From assembly GCA_019415645.1 (NCBI GenBank), contig DXYV01000027.1, positions 1 through 35,713 of the forward strand: a stretch of 35,713 nucleotides of DNA, written 5' to 3'. Shown here piece after piece: positions 8,695 through 16,549 of the stretch (its first letter is position 1; every line of letters starts with the position of its first letter). Made by a program: the position numbers and the translations under genes. Under the pieces are notes generated by a model. That model worked only from the letters and a program-made list of their open reading frames with translations. It made no database searches and was not told the origin of the DNA. The DNA comes from Clostridiales bacterium (GTDB lineage: Bacteria; Bacillota; Clostridia; Oscillospirales; Oscillospiraceae).

Positions 8695-9639
8695 ATGCCG
8701 TTCAAACAGTTTCAATATCTGAAAGAAGTCATGGCGTGCCGCTCCATCAACCGGGCGGCGCAAAATCTGTATATCAGTCCCCAGGCGCTGCGTTCCGCCA
8801 TCGGCAGCATGGAGGACAAGGTGGGCTTTAAGATCTTTGAGCGTTCGAAGCAGGGGGTCAGCCTGACGCCGGAGGGGGAGCAGATCGAGGCGGATATCGA
8901 CGAGATCATCCGAATCAGCGAGCGGTGGAACGGAATCCGCACCGCACGCAGCCAGGTGGATGGTGTGGTGCGGCTGGTGGCCTCCACTTCGGTGTGCAAT
9001 ACCATCATCCCATCCATCATGCTGGAGTGCCGGAAGCGGTACCCCAATTTGCAGCTGCTGCAATATGAAGCCCGGGATGAAAGTATGTTGTCCCTGCTGA
9101 CCAAAAAACGTATGATCGGCGTGGCGGGAGCGGTGCCCGTTCCGGCGATTCAAACGCAGTACATCCAATTCGCGCAGGAGAACGGCTACCTGCTGGAGAC
9201 TTTGCGCCATGACCAGTATTATGTCTACCTGAACAGTGAGCATCCGCTGGCGGCCAAGGGGGAGCTGGAGCTGCGCGATCTGTCGGTGCTGACTCTGGCC
9301 ATTTTCCCCAATGAAAACAAGCGGCTGGCATTCCGACGCATTTTTGACTATTTTTCGCCCAATACCCCCTTTTTCCTGATGCATCAGGAGAGTATCTTTC
9401 AGATGGTGGCGGAGAATCAGAACGTGGCCTGTCTATTTCCCGCCATTGCGGGGGACCGGGACCGCTATGTGCTGGGGGGCAAGATCTGTCCCATGGAGGT
9501 ACGGGATTTTCCCATGCCCGCCATGGCCTGCATGTTTCACCCCATGCCCCGGGAGCTGACCAACGGGGAGAAGGCCGTCATGGACCTGATCCGTGCCAAG
9601 CTCAAGGACCCGGCGGAGACCGAAGAATTGCCGGAGTGA
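8695..9639 (+). CDS. LysR-family transcriptional regulator
   Basis: 314 residues. The N-terminal winged HTH (about 1-62) reads LKEVMACRSINRAAQNLYISPQALRSAI followed by FERSKQGVSLTPEGE, which is classic LysR. The rest is an effector-binding domain of the periplasmic-binding-protein fold. The ATG follows GAGGTG. It is divergent from the SDR/flavoenzyme/transporter operon, the usual arrangement for a LysR protein that controls its neighbour in response to a pathway metabolite and represses itself. Palindromes in its own leader fit autoregulation. The effector is unknown, probably the carboxylated substrate of the operon. Confidence 0.9.
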   Translation: MPFKQFQYLKEVMACRSINRAAQNLYISPQALRSAIGSMEDKVGFKIFERSKQGVSLTPEGEQIEADIDEIIRISERWNGIRTARSQVDGVVRLVASTSVCNTIIPSIMLECRKRYPNLQLLQYEARDESMLSLLTKKRMIGVAGAVPVPAIQTQYIQFAQENGYLLETLRHDQYYVYLNSEHPLAAKGELELRDLSVLTLAIFPNENKRLAFRRIFDYFSPNTPFFLMHQESIFQMVAENQNVACLFPAIAGDRDRYVLGGKICPMEVRDFPMPAMACMFHPMPRELTNGEKAVMDLIRAKLKDPAETEELPE

Positions 9640-9684
9640 GCGCGGGGCCGGAACCGGGCGTTCCGGATGAGCAGAAAATGCAAA

Positions 9685-9713
9685 GCGGGCGGGACCGGTT
9701 TGGTCCCGCCCGC
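9685..9713 (-). terminator. Intrinsic terminator of the small four-Cys gene
   Basis: A perfect 12-bp stem (9685-9696 with 9702-9713) has a 5-nt GGTTT loop. On the minus strand it is followed by TTTGCATTTT, so it terminates the gene ending at 9736. It lies between convergent genes and may also limit read-through from lysR. Confidence 0.8.
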
Positions 9714-9735
9714 TGGCGTCGTGGACAATGTGAGA

Positions 9736-9945
9736 TCAGAGACTGAAATCCTCGTCGGAGAGCTTGGAAAAATCGGGCACAGCCGGCTTGGGCGGCACGC
9801 GCTTGAGGGGATCGTAGCGGAACCGGCGGCACTGGCCGCCGGCGGAGACGATTCCCTTTTTCAGGCACATCACGCGGTCGTCATCCAGCCGCGCGCCGCG
9901 CTTGCAGTAGGCGCAGCGTGGTTCGATTTGTTTGGAAAACAGCAT
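9736..9945 (-). CDS. Small four-cysteine, probably zinc-binding protein
   Basis: 69 residues if started at the ATG at 9945, which has AAAGGAG 7 nt upstream; longer upstream starts lack a ribosome binding site. The protein has a CAYCKRG knuckle, a second pair of cysteines (MCLKKG, then GGQCRRFRYDPLKR) and an acidic tail. Four cysteines in two pairs suggest one bound zinc. The C-terminal RRFRYDPLKR-PPKP pattern resembles short uncharacterized proteins of Clostridia, but I cannot name a function. It lies 86 nt after ylbJ on the same strand. A TATAAT on the minus strand (10036-10031) could provide its own promoter. Confidence 0.7.
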   Translation of the reverse strand: MLFSKQIEPRCAYCKRGARLDDDRVMCLKKGIVSAGGQCRRFRYDPLKRVPPKPAVPDFSKLSDEDFSL

Positions 9946-10031
9946 AGAGCTCGCTCCTTTGGCGGACCATGGCCGCCGCGCGCTCCGGCTGAAGCCCGCA
10001 GTCCGACCGCCTTGCAGTTGATTTGAGGACA

Positions 10032-11210
10032 TTATACTACACGGCGGCTCTTTTTTCTACTGCTTTTTCGCACCATCAGTGCGGCGACGGCAAAGCAGCC
10101 CAGCCACAGTACCCAGGCCGAGACGGTGGAGATGGTCAAAGCGGTGGAAAAATCCAGCTCCGACAGGGTCTCCACCTGTTCGGCCAGATAGGCGGACACG
10201 GGCTCTGCCAGGGGAAACAGACGGGTGAGTCCCCAGACTAGGGCGGCGGAAAAACCGCCGTGGAGCAGCTTGCCCAGCAGATAGGTACGGACGGACAGCC
10301 CGCTGTCACTCAAAAAGGAGAGCACCTGGCAGTGGACGGAGATTCCGGCCCAGCCCAGCATGAAGGCGGCCATAGAGACCCGGCCGGCCAGCGTGCCCGA
10401 GCCGGAGAGAGACCATACGCCGGAGGAGATCTCCAGCAGTCCGGTGAGCAGGCGGGAGGCCCAGGCCTCAGTCAGGCCGAAGGGCGCGCACAGGGCGGAA
10501 AGCCCGTGGGCCAGGGCGGCGAGAATCCCAAAGCGGGAGAGTAGCGTGATGACCACGGAGAAGAACACCACAAAGGCGCAGATGCTCAGCGTGCTCTGGA
10601 AGGAGCGGGTCACGGAGCCGGTGAAGGCGCTGGTGAAGCGGACCGATTCCACGTGTGTCCCGCCGCGCCGGGCAGACCCCTCCTCCCGCCCGTAGAAGCG
10701 GAACAGCAGCCCCACCAGCAGGGAGGCCAGGGCGTGGACCAGATAGAGCAGCAGACCTACCCGGCTGCTGGCGAACACCCCCGCGCCTACCACGCCGAGG
10801 ATAAAGGCGGGGCCGGAGTTGTTGCAGAAGGCGAGCAGGCGCTCGGCTTCCGTCTTGGAGCACAACCCTTTTTCGTAGAGGGAGAGGGCGGTGCGCGCAC
10901 CTACGGGGTAGCCGCCCACGAATCCCAGAGCCACGGCGGTGGCGCAGGCGCCGTTGACCCGGAACAGGGGGCGCATCACCGGCTCCAGCGCCCGGCCCAG
11001 ATAGGCGGCCAGCCCTAGCTCCACCAGCAGGGAGGAGAGGACGAAAAAGGGAAACAGGGAGGGGATGATGACGTTGAAGCACAGGGTCAGTCCGGTTTTG
11101 GCACCCTCCATGGCCTCCGTGGGGGCCAGAATCAGCCCCAGGGCGGCCGTGAGCAGGGCGGCGCAGCAGACCAGATCCCGGACGGAACGCTTCGACAAGA
11201 GACGGAACAT
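10032..11210 (-). CDS. ylbJ: Sporulation integral membrane protein YlbJ
   Basis: 392 residues with about 8-9 hydrophobic segments and the nucleoside-recognition (Gate) domain pattern, including FNVIIPSLFPFFVLSSLLVELG, GFVGGYPVGAR and CNNSGPAFILG, all characteristic of YlbJ. In Bacillus subtilis YlbJ is made under sigma-E in the mother cell and is needed for normal spore cortex formation. The start ATG follows GGAGGTGA, and a good sigma-E-like promoter lies 20 nt further upstream, which supports the same control here. It is divergent from yqfC-yqfD, two other mother-cell genes. Confidence 0.92.
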   Translation of the reverse strand: MFRLLSKRSVRDLVCCAALLTAALGLILAPTEAMEGAKTGLTLCFNVIIPSLFPFFVLSSLLVELGLAAYLGRALEPVMRPLFRVNGACATAVALGFVGGYPVGARTALSLYEKGLCSKTEAERLLAFCNNSGPAFILGVVGAGVFASSRVGLLLYLVHALASLLVGLLFRFYGREEGSARRGGTHVESVRFTSAFTGSVTRSFQSTLSICAFVVFFSVVITLLSRFGILAALAHGLSALCAPFGLTEAWASRLLTGLLEISSGVWSLSGSGTLAGRVSMAAFMLGWAGISVHCQVLSFLSDSGLSVRTYLLGKLLHGGFSAALVWGLTRLFPLAEPVSAYLAEQVETLSELDFSTALTISTVSAWVLWLGCFAVAALMVRKSSRKKSRRVV

Positions 11211-11230
11211 AGAGTCACCTCCGTCTCAGA

Positions 11231-11259
11231 GATATATGCGGGGGCCGGGGCCATTATGC
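11231..11259 (-). promoter_or_regulatory. Sigma-E-like promoter of ylbJ
   Basis: Read on the minus strand: -35 GCATAAT (11259-11253), a 14-nt spacer, -10 CATATATC (11238-11231). This is close to the B. subtilis sigma-E consensus (GMATATT, 14-15 nt, CATAYAMT-like). The ylbJ start codon follows about 20 nt downstream of the -10 element. Confidence 0.6.
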
Positions 11260-11328
11260 GCAGAACCTGCGCGTGAGGTCTGCCGGGATTAACCGGGGAA
11301 CTTTTTTGGGCGGCTGCGGCTGGGACAG

Positions 11329-11357
11329 GCAAATCGTCCCGGCCGTTTTCATATGTT
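11329..11357 (+). promoter_or_regulatory. Possible sigma-E-like promoter of yqfC-yqfD
   Basis: GCAAATC (11329-11335), 14-nt spacer, CATATGTT (11350-11357) resembles the sigma-E consensus, with two mismatches in the -35. Transcription would start right at the yqfC ribosome binding site (11362-11367), which makes the leader very short and lowers confidence. Confidence 0.35.
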
Positions 11358-11375
11358 GTCCAGGAGGTGGTGGGT

Positions 11376-11648
11376 TTGGACAGAAAGGAAAGCTTCCTGG
11401 AAAAGACCTCGGCGGCGCTGGACCTGCCCAGCGATGTGGTGGCGGGCATGCCGCGGATCGAGCTGCTGGGGGACCGGGAATTCCGGATGGAATACCACAA
11501 GGGAATCCTGGCCTACGGCACGGACGAGATCCACATCTCCGGCGGAAAGCTGGTGGTGCGGGTCAAGGGCGAGGGATTGGAGCTGCGATCCATGAACCCG
11601 ACGGAGCTGCTGATCACTGGGCGCATCGCCAGTGTGGATTTTTCGTGA
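11376..11648 (+). CDS. yqfC: Sporulation protein YqfC
   Basis: 90 residues from the TTG at 11376, which is 8 nt after AGGAGG. GTG codons at 11367 and 11370 overlap that ribosome binding site and are unlikely starts. The sequence (DRKESFLEKTSAALDLPSDVV, the LLGDREFRMEYHKGI region, then a repeated beta pattern ending VDFS) matches the YqfC family, small beta-rich proteins encoded next to yqfD in spore-formers. It is 9 nt upstream of yqfD and surely cotranscribed. The molecular function is unknown; it is probably a sigma-E-dependent mother-cell protein. Confidence 0.85.
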   Translation: MDRKESFLEKTSAALDLPSDVVAGMPRIELLGDREFRMEYHKGILAYGTDEIHISGGKLVVRVKGEGLELRSMNPTELLITGRIASVDFS

Positions 11649-11657
11649 GGGAACGCT

Positions 11658-12920
11658 ATGCAATGGTTGGTAAATTTGCTGCGGGGCTATGTGGAGGTCG
11701 AGGTGTACGGCGCGTTTCCTGAGCGCCTGCTGAACCTGTGCGCCCAGAACGGCGTCGGGTTCTGGAACCTGAGGTGGGTGGACGCCACCACCTTCCGCTT
11801 TACCGTGTCCTTCCGGGCGTATCGACAGCTGAACAAGCTGGCCCAGCGCGCCATGTGCGAGCTGCGGGCGCCCCGGGAACAGGGACTGCCCGCCCTGGCC
11901 CTGGGCTTTCGGAAGCGATACGCCTTTGTGGCGGGCCTGGCGCTGTGCATCCTGACGCTGAGCGTCCTGTCACAATTTATCCTGGTGGTGGATGTGGAGG
12001 GGAATGAGACCGTGCCCACCGCCGTGATTCTGGCGGAGCTGGAGCGGCTGGGGCTGAAGGTGGGGGCCTATGGGCCCGGCCTGGAGGAGAAGGAGATCGC
12101 CAACACCGCCCTCATCGAGCTGGAGGAGCTCTCCTTCCTGGCCATCAACCTGCACGGCTGCCGGGCAGAGGTGCAGGTGCGGGAGGCCGACCCGGCCCCC
12201 GAGCTGCTGGATCAGACCACCCCGGCAGACATTGTGGCCACCGCGTCGGGAATCATCACAGAGATGACAGTGACTGCCGGACAGGCGCTGTTCCAGACCG
12301 GCGACACGGTGGTGGAGGGAGAGGTCCTTATCACCGGCTTTATGGACCTGCCGGAGATCACCTTTTCCGAGGTGGATATGGGCACCTACATTGTCCACGC
12401 CACCGGAACGGTATGGGCCCGGACCTGGCGCACCCTGCGGGCGGAGATCCCTCTGACAGCGCCGGTCAAGGTGTACACAGGAGAGAGCGAGACCCGCCTG
12501 GCCTTGAATTTCCTGGGAAATCGTCTGAATTTTTATCAAAACAGTAGAATTTCCTATGCGCAATATGATAAAATAACCCATACCAGTACCCTGACGCTCT
12601 GGGGCGGGACCCAGCTTCCCATCTCGCTCATCCGGGAGACCGCCCGGGCGTACACAACGGAGCCGGTGGAGCTGAATCAGGAGGAGGCCCAGCGGCTGTT
12701 GGAGGACGGCCTGCGCCGGGATTTGGACGAGATCCTGCAGGAGACGGACGGGGAATGTCTCCGGACCGACTATACCGCGGCGGTGGAGGACGGAATGTTT
12801 ACGGTGACGCTGCTGGCAGAGTGCTACGAGCAGATCGGCAAGACCGTGGAACGGGAAGGCGATGTGGGCTATCTCCCCGGCGGGACGGGTACGGAGGAAA
12901 ACGCGACTCAGACAAATTGA
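11658..12920 (+). CDS. yqfD: Sporulation protein YqfD
   Basis: 420 residues, the usual YqfD length. The N-terminal domain (about 1-95, LLRGYVEVEVYGAFPERLLNLCAQNG) precedes one membrane segment (about 96-113, YAFVAGLALCILTLSVLSQFILV), and then a large extracytoplasmic domain starts with VDVEGNETVPTAVILAELERLGLKVG, similar to a POTRA/FtsQ-type fold. In B. subtilis yqfD is sigma-E-controlled. Start ATG after GTGAGGGA. It leads directly into phoH, 11 nt downstream, so sporulation and housekeeping genes share this transcript. Confidence 0.9.
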   Translation: MQWLVNLLRGYVEVEVYGAFPERLLNLCAQNGVGFWNLRWVDATTFRFTVSFRAYRQLNKLAQRAMCELRAPREQGLPALALGFRKRYAFVAGLALCILTLSVLSQFILVVDVEGNETVPTAVILAELERLGLKVGAYGPGLEEKEIANTALIELEELSFLAINLHGCRAEVQVREADPAPELLDQTTPADIVATASGIITEMTVTAGQALFQTGDTVVEGEVLITGFMDLPEITFSEVDMGTYIVHATGTVWARTWRTLRAEIPLTAPVKVYTGESETRLALNFLGNRLNFYQNSRISYAQYDKITHTSTLTLWGGTQLPISLIRETARAYTTEPVELNQEEAQRLLEDGLRRDLDEILQETDGECLRTDYTAAVEDGMFTVTLLAECYEQIGKTVEREGDVGYLPGGTGTEENATQTN

Positions 12921-12931
12921 AGGTGTTACCA

Positions 12932-13906
12932 ATGATAGAACAAACCATCAGCATGGAACGGATGGAAGAGGCGGTCAACCTGTTCGGCCTGTTCGACGAG
13001 AATATCCGCCTGATCGAGCAGGAGCTCCACGTCAGCGTGGTGACGCGGGATTCCGAACTGAAGATCGCCGGCGAGGCGGAGGACGTGATGCACGCGGTCA
13101 AGGCCATCGAGGGGCTGCTCTCCCTCTCCGCCCGGGGGGAGGCCATCAACGAGCAGAACGTGCGCTACATCATCGAGCTGGTGCGCTCGGGCAACGAGGG
13201 GCGCATTGCGGACCTGGCCAAGGATGTGCTGTGCGTCACCGCCAAGGGCAAGCCCATCAAGGCCAAGACCATCGGCCAGAAAAAGTATGTGGAGGCCATC
13301 AAGAAGAACACGATCACCCTGGGCGTGGGCCCGGCGGGTACCGGCAAGACCTATCTGGCGGTGGCGGCCGCCGTCACCGCCTTCCGGGATAAGACGGTTA
13401 ACCGCATCATCCTCACCCGGCCGGCGGTGGAGGCGGGCGAGCGGCTGGGCTTCCTGCCCGGCGATCTCCAGTCCAAGGTGGACCCCTACCTGCGGCCGCT
13501 GTACGACGCGCTGTTCGATATGCTGGGGGCGGAGACCTACAACAAGTACCTGGAGCGGGGCAACATCGAGGTGGCGCCCCTGGCCTATATGCGCGGCCGC
13601 ACCCTGGACGATTCCTTTATTATTCTGGACGAGGCCCAGAATACCAGCCGGGAGCAGATGAAGATGTTCCTTACCCGTCTGGGCTTTGGCTCTAAAATCG
13701 TGATCACCGGCGACATCACCCAGATCGACCTGCCGGGGGATAAGGTCTCCGGCCTGAAGGAGGCCATGCGGGTGCTGCGGGACGTGGAGGACATCGCCAT
13801 CTGCCGCCTGACCCAGAGCGACGTGGTGCGCCATGTGATTGTGCAGCGCATCATCCAGGCCTATGAGGAGGATGAAAACCGCCGCAGCGCCAAACGAAAC
13901 AAATGA
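12932..13906 (+). CDS. phoH: PhoH-family ATPase
   Basis: 324 residues from the ATG at 12932. The N-terminal KH-like part (about 1-110) is followed by the PhoH P-loop domain, with Walker A GPAGTGKTYLAV and Walker B FIILDEAQN. The stretch ILTRPAVEAGERLGFLPGDLQSKVDPYLRPLYD is the family signature. It is predicted to be an ATP-driven RNA-related enzyme and is coupled genomically to YbeY almost everywhere. It is followed by ybeY after 18 nt. The yqfF (7TM-HD phosphodiesterase), dgkA and cdd genes that often lie in this block in other Bacillota are not between phoH and era here. Confidence 0.93.
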   Translation: MIEQTISMERMEEAVNLFGLFDENIRLIEQELHVSVVTRDSELKIAGEAEDVMHAVKAIEGLLSLSARGEAINEQNVRYIIELVRSGNEGRIADLAKDVLCVTAKGKPIKAKTIGQKKYVEAIKKNTITLGVGPAGTGKTYLAVAAAVTAFRDKTVNRIILTRPAVEAGERLGFLPGDLQSKVDPYLRPLYDALFDMLGAETYNKYLERGNIEVAPLAYMRGRTLDDSFIILDEAQNTSREQMKMFLTRLGFGSKIVITGDITQIDLPGDKVSGLKEAMRVLRDVEDIAICRLTQSDVVRHVIVQRIIQAYEEDENRRSAKRNK

Positions 13907-13924
13907 GAAAGAGGAGAAACGACC

Positions 13925-14428
13925 ATGGAACATGATATTATTTTGTCGTCCGATGTGGAGCTGCCCGAGGGGATGGAGGACCACGTCAAGCGGGTGATTT
14001 TGACCGCCCTGGCGGCCCAGGGTATGAATCTGCCCTGCGAGATCAACGTACTGCTCACCGATGACGCGGGCATCCAGGCCCTGAACAAGCGGATGCGGGG
14101 CATCGACCAGGCCACCGACGTGCTCTCCTTCCCCATGTTCGACATACCGGAGGGCTATCTGCCTTCCGCCCTGTGCTCCGATCCCGACACCGGACTGATT
14201 GCCCTGGGCGACATGTGCATCTCGCTGGAGCGGGCCCGGGCCCAGGCGGCGGAGTTCGGCCACAGCCTGGAGCGGGAAGTGAGCTATCTGACGGTCCACT
14301 CCGTGCTCCACCTGCTGGGCTATGACCACACGGATGAGGGCGTGCGGAAGGCCCGGATGCGGGAGCGGGAGGAAGCCATCCTGGCCGAGCTGGGACTGAC
14401 CCGGGAGAACGAGACGCAGCGAAACTAA
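13925..14428 (+). CDS. ybeY: Endoribonuclease YbeY
   Basis: 167 residues. The zinc motif H-x3-H-x5-H is seen in HSVLHLLGYDH, preceded by the conserved RG-x-D-x-ATDVLSFPM segment. YbeY is a single-strand endoribonuclease that acts in 16S rRNA 3'-end maturation and 70S ribosome quality control. A strong AGAGGAGAAA ribosome binding site lies 7 nt before the ATG. It sits between phoH and era, its usual partners in ribosome maturation. Confidence 0.95.
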   Translation: MEHDIILSSDVELPEGMEDHVKRVILTALAAQGMNLPCEINVLLTDDAGIQALNKRMRGIDQATDVLSFPMFDIPEGYLPSALCSDPDTGLIALGDMCISLERARAQAAEFGHSLEREVSYLTVHSVLHLLGYDHTDEGVRKARMREREEAILAELGLTRENETQRN

Positions 14429-14486
14429 CCCCGCAACGTGGGGCGGGGACGACTATTTTATGGCTCAGGAAAGTTGAGGATCACCT

Positions 14487-15380
14487 ATGAACATCAAAAA
14501 ATCTGGAATCATCACCATCTGCGGACGGCCCAACGTGGGCAAGTCCACCTTGACCAACGCCCTGGCGGGGGAGAAAATCGCCATCGTGTCGGACAAGCCC
14601 CAGACCACCCGCAACCGAATCACGGCAGTGGTCAACCGCGGCGAGAGCCAGTTTGTGTTTTTGGATACGCCCGGCCTGCATAAGGCGCGCACCCGGCTGG
14701 GAGACTACATGGTAAAGGTCGTCAAGGATTCGGTGGCCGATGTGGACGCGGTGATGCTCCTGGTGGAGCCCATCGCCAACATCGGCGGGCCGGAACAGGA
14801 GCTGATCGGCCGCATCAAGACTCTGGGCGTGCCGGCGGCGCTGGTCATCAATAAGATTGACACGGTAAAAAAAGAGGACCTGCTGGCGGTCATGGCGGTC
14901 TACGGACAGGCCTTTGACTGGAATGCGGTCCTGCCCATCTCCGCCCGGACGGGGGAGGGCGTGGACGAACTGATGGACGTCCTGGGGGGCTGGCTGCCCG
15001 AGGGGCCTCAGCTCTTCCCGGAGGATATGATCACCGACCAGCCGGAGCGGCAGATCATGAGCGAAATTTTACGGGAGAAGCTGCTGCGCTGCCTGGACAA
15101 GGAAGTGCCCCACGGCACGGCGGTGGAGATCACGAAGTTTTCGCAGCGGGACAACGACATCATCGACATCCACGCGACCATTTACTGCGAAAAGGAGTCC
15201 CACAAGGGAATTATCATCGGGAAAAACGGCGCGATGCTGAAAAAAATATCCTCCCAGGCCCGGGAGGATATGGAGCGCTTCATGGGCGCCAAGGTTTACC
15301 TGGAGACCTGGGTGAAGGTCAAAGAAAACTGGCGCGATAATCCTGCGGCGATTCAGAATTTCGGATATACCGAAGACTAA
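14487..15380 (+). CDS. era: GTPase Era
   Basis: 297 residues. G1 is GRPNVGKST (about 13-21), G3 is DTPGLH, G4 is NKID and G5 is ISARTGEG. The C-terminal KH domain has IIIGKNGAMLKKI. Era binds the 3' end of 16S rRNA and GTP-dependently checks 30S assembly. The last 17 codons and the sequence after the stop are repeated 217 nt downstream, described separately. The original copy is intact and of normal length, so function should not be affected. Confidence 0.96.
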   Translation: MNIKKSGIITICGRPNVGKSTLTNALAGEKIAIVSDKPQTTRNRITAVVNRGESQFVFLDTPGLHKARTRLGDYMVKVVKDSVADVDAVMLLVEPIANIGGPEQELIGRIKTLGVPAALVINKIDTVKKEDLLAVMAVYGQAFDWNAVLPISARTGEGVDELMDVLGGWLPEGPQLFPEDMITDQPERQIMSEILREKLLRCLDKEVPHGTAVEITKFSQRDNDIIDIHATIYCEKESHKGIIIGKNGAMLKKISSQAREDMERFMGAKVYLETWVKVKENWRDNPAAIQNFGYTED

Positions 15381-15432
15381 AAGGGAGCGGACGCAGCAGG
15401 TGCCAGTTTTCTCGCGCGAAGGCGCGCCGCGC
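15324..15432 (+). repeat. Direct repeat copy 1, era 3' end and downstream
   Basis: First copy of a roughly 108-nt unit starting at the GAAAACTGGC inside the era tail and running about 50 nt past the stop. It is repeated at 15542-15650 with a constant 217-nt offset. The central 47 nt or so, from ATTCAGAATTTCGG through the stop to GACGCAGC, are identical. Within each copy the ends GAAA(A)CTGGC and GCCAGTTTTC are inverted repeats of each other. Confidence 0.9.
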
Positions 15433-15550
15433 CGATGGCGCGTCAAGCGTTTTGCGCAGCAAAACCTTGCCGGAGGCGGAATTTACTTCCGCCGAGGAAG
15501 AAAAAATCGGGGTCCCCGCGGAATGAGACATTCCGTGGGGCGAAACTGGC
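15402..15550. repeat. Inverted-repeat-bounded element with four stem-loops
   Basis: A 149-nt segment bounded by GCCAGTTTTC (15402-15411) and GAAACTGGC (15542-15550). It contains four short hairpins in a row: CGCGCC/GGCGCG (15428-15442, loop GAT), GTTTTGC/GCAAAAC (15449-15465, loop GCA), GGCGGAA/TTCCGCC (15475-15493) and an 11-bp stem with one G-T pair (15514-15540). It carries no gene of its own. It looks like a small non-autonomous dispersed element or a structured intergenic repeat. Confidence 0.6.
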
Positions 15551-15650
15551 GTGACAATCCCACAGCAATTCAGAATTTCGGATATACCGAAGACTAAAAG
15601 GGAGCGGACGCAGCGGGGGCCAGTTTTCTCACGTGAAAGCGCGCCGCGTC
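15542..15650 (+). repeat. Direct repeat copy 2, orphan era tail
   Basis: Second copy of the era tail. In frame it still encodes NWRDNPTAIQNFGYTED and a stop, against NWRDNPAAIQNFGYTED in the real gene. Of the six base changes within these codons, all but one amino-acid replacement (Ala to Thr) are silent. It is not attached to a start or to the rest of era. Confidence 0.85.
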
Positions 15651-15674
15651 ATAGTGTTTTGGGAGGTGCGAGGA

Positions 15675-16352
15675 TTGGTTGAGATCGAGTCTTGGATGAA
15701 TGAACTGGCGGAGCAGCTGACCCGGACATTCGGGGCACGGCTGCTGTTTCTGGGCCTTCAGGGCAGCTACGGCCGGGGCGAAGCCACGGAGCAGAGCGAC
15801 ATCGACGTGGTGACGGTGCTGGACACCGTCCACCGGACCGACCTGGATACCTACCGGACCGTCGTGCGCGCGCTGCCGGAGGGAGACAAGACCTGTGGAT
15901 TTATCTGCGGCCGGCGGGAGCTGCGCAGCTGGCCCAAATACGATCTGCTTCAGCTGGCGGAGGACACCCGCCCCTGGTATGGGGCGCTGGAGGACCTGCT
16001 GCCTGGCTTTACCAGGCACGATCTGGCGGAGGCGGTACAAAACGGTGCGGCCAATCTGTATCACGCTACCTGTCATACATACCTGTATGCGGACCGGGAC
16101 GCCTGGCCGGCTTTTTTGTGGGAGGCGCAGAAGGGCGCGTTTTTTGTGCTGCGGGACTGGTATGAGCTCCGGACGGGCTGTTCGGTCCGGGGGCGGAAGG
16201 AGCTGCTGCCTCTGCTGGAGGGGGACGCACGGGAAATACTGGCCTGCGGTCTGGACGGCGAAAGCGAGCCCGGCGCGGCCTTTGAACGGCTGCTGCGCTG
16301 GAGCGGGACGCTCCTGGAACAGATGGGGGACCTGGGGACAGAAATTCCCTGA
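15675..16352 (+). CDS. Nucleotidyltransferase-domain protein
   Basis: 225 residues from the TTG at 15675, which has GGAGG 8 nt upstream; an upstream GTG at 15633 lies inside the repeat and lacks a ribosome binding site. The pol-beta-type nucleotidyltransferase motif is GSYGRGEATEQSDIDVV (about 31-47), followed by an all-helical C-terminal half resembling aminoglycoside adenylyltransferase/HEPN-type partners. It probably transfers a nucleotide to a small molecule or protein; the substrate is unknown. It sits between era and yqzL-recO, directly behind the duplicated era tail, so it looks like an insertion into an otherwise conserved gene order. Confidence 0.75.
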   Translation: MVEIESWMNELAEQLTRTFGARLLFLGLQGSYGRGEATEQSDIDVVTVLDTVHRTDLDTYRTVVRALPEGDKTCGFICGRRELRSWPKYDLLQLAEDTRPWYGALEDLLPGFTRHDLAEAVQNGAANLYHATCHTYLYADRDAWPAFLWEAQKGAFFVLRDWYELRTGCSVRGRKELLPLLEGDAREILACGLDGESEPGAAFERLLRWSGTLLEQMGDLGTEIP

Positions 16353-16406
16353 CATAATCCCCGGCGCGCTGCCCATGCTAATCCCAGAGACGGGAGGCAT
16401 GGGAGC

Positions 16407-16517
16407 ATGGAGTGCGAGATACTTTGGAATTTATTCTGGGCCACCGGACTGCCAGAGGCCTATGTGCTGGTCCGACGGGCCCAGTTGGTGCGGGAGCCGG
16501 GGGAGAGATCCGCCTGA
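16407..16517 (+). CDS. yqzL: YqzL-like small protein
   Basis: 36 codons: MECEILWNLFWATGLPEAYV followed by a basic and acidic tail and TGA at 16515. The pattern W-x-L-F-x-x-TG-x-P-x-AY is that of the YqzL-like family, tiny proteins encoded between era and recO in many Bacillota. The start is the ATG at 16407, with GGGAGG 9 nt upstream. It ends 32 nt before recO. The function of the family is unknown; the conserved position suggests a link to era or recO expression or activity. Confidence 0.75.
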   Translation: MECEILWNLFWATGLPEAYVLVRRAQLVREPGERSA

Positions 16518-16549
16518 GCTCCCGCGCCCCGTACATAGGAGCGACGTAC

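Noticed and set aside
15400..15597. A 65-codon frame ending in the second era tail as a gene.
   Set aside because: Most of it crosses the hairpin array; only the last 17 codons resemble a protein. It is a duplicated fragment, not a gene.
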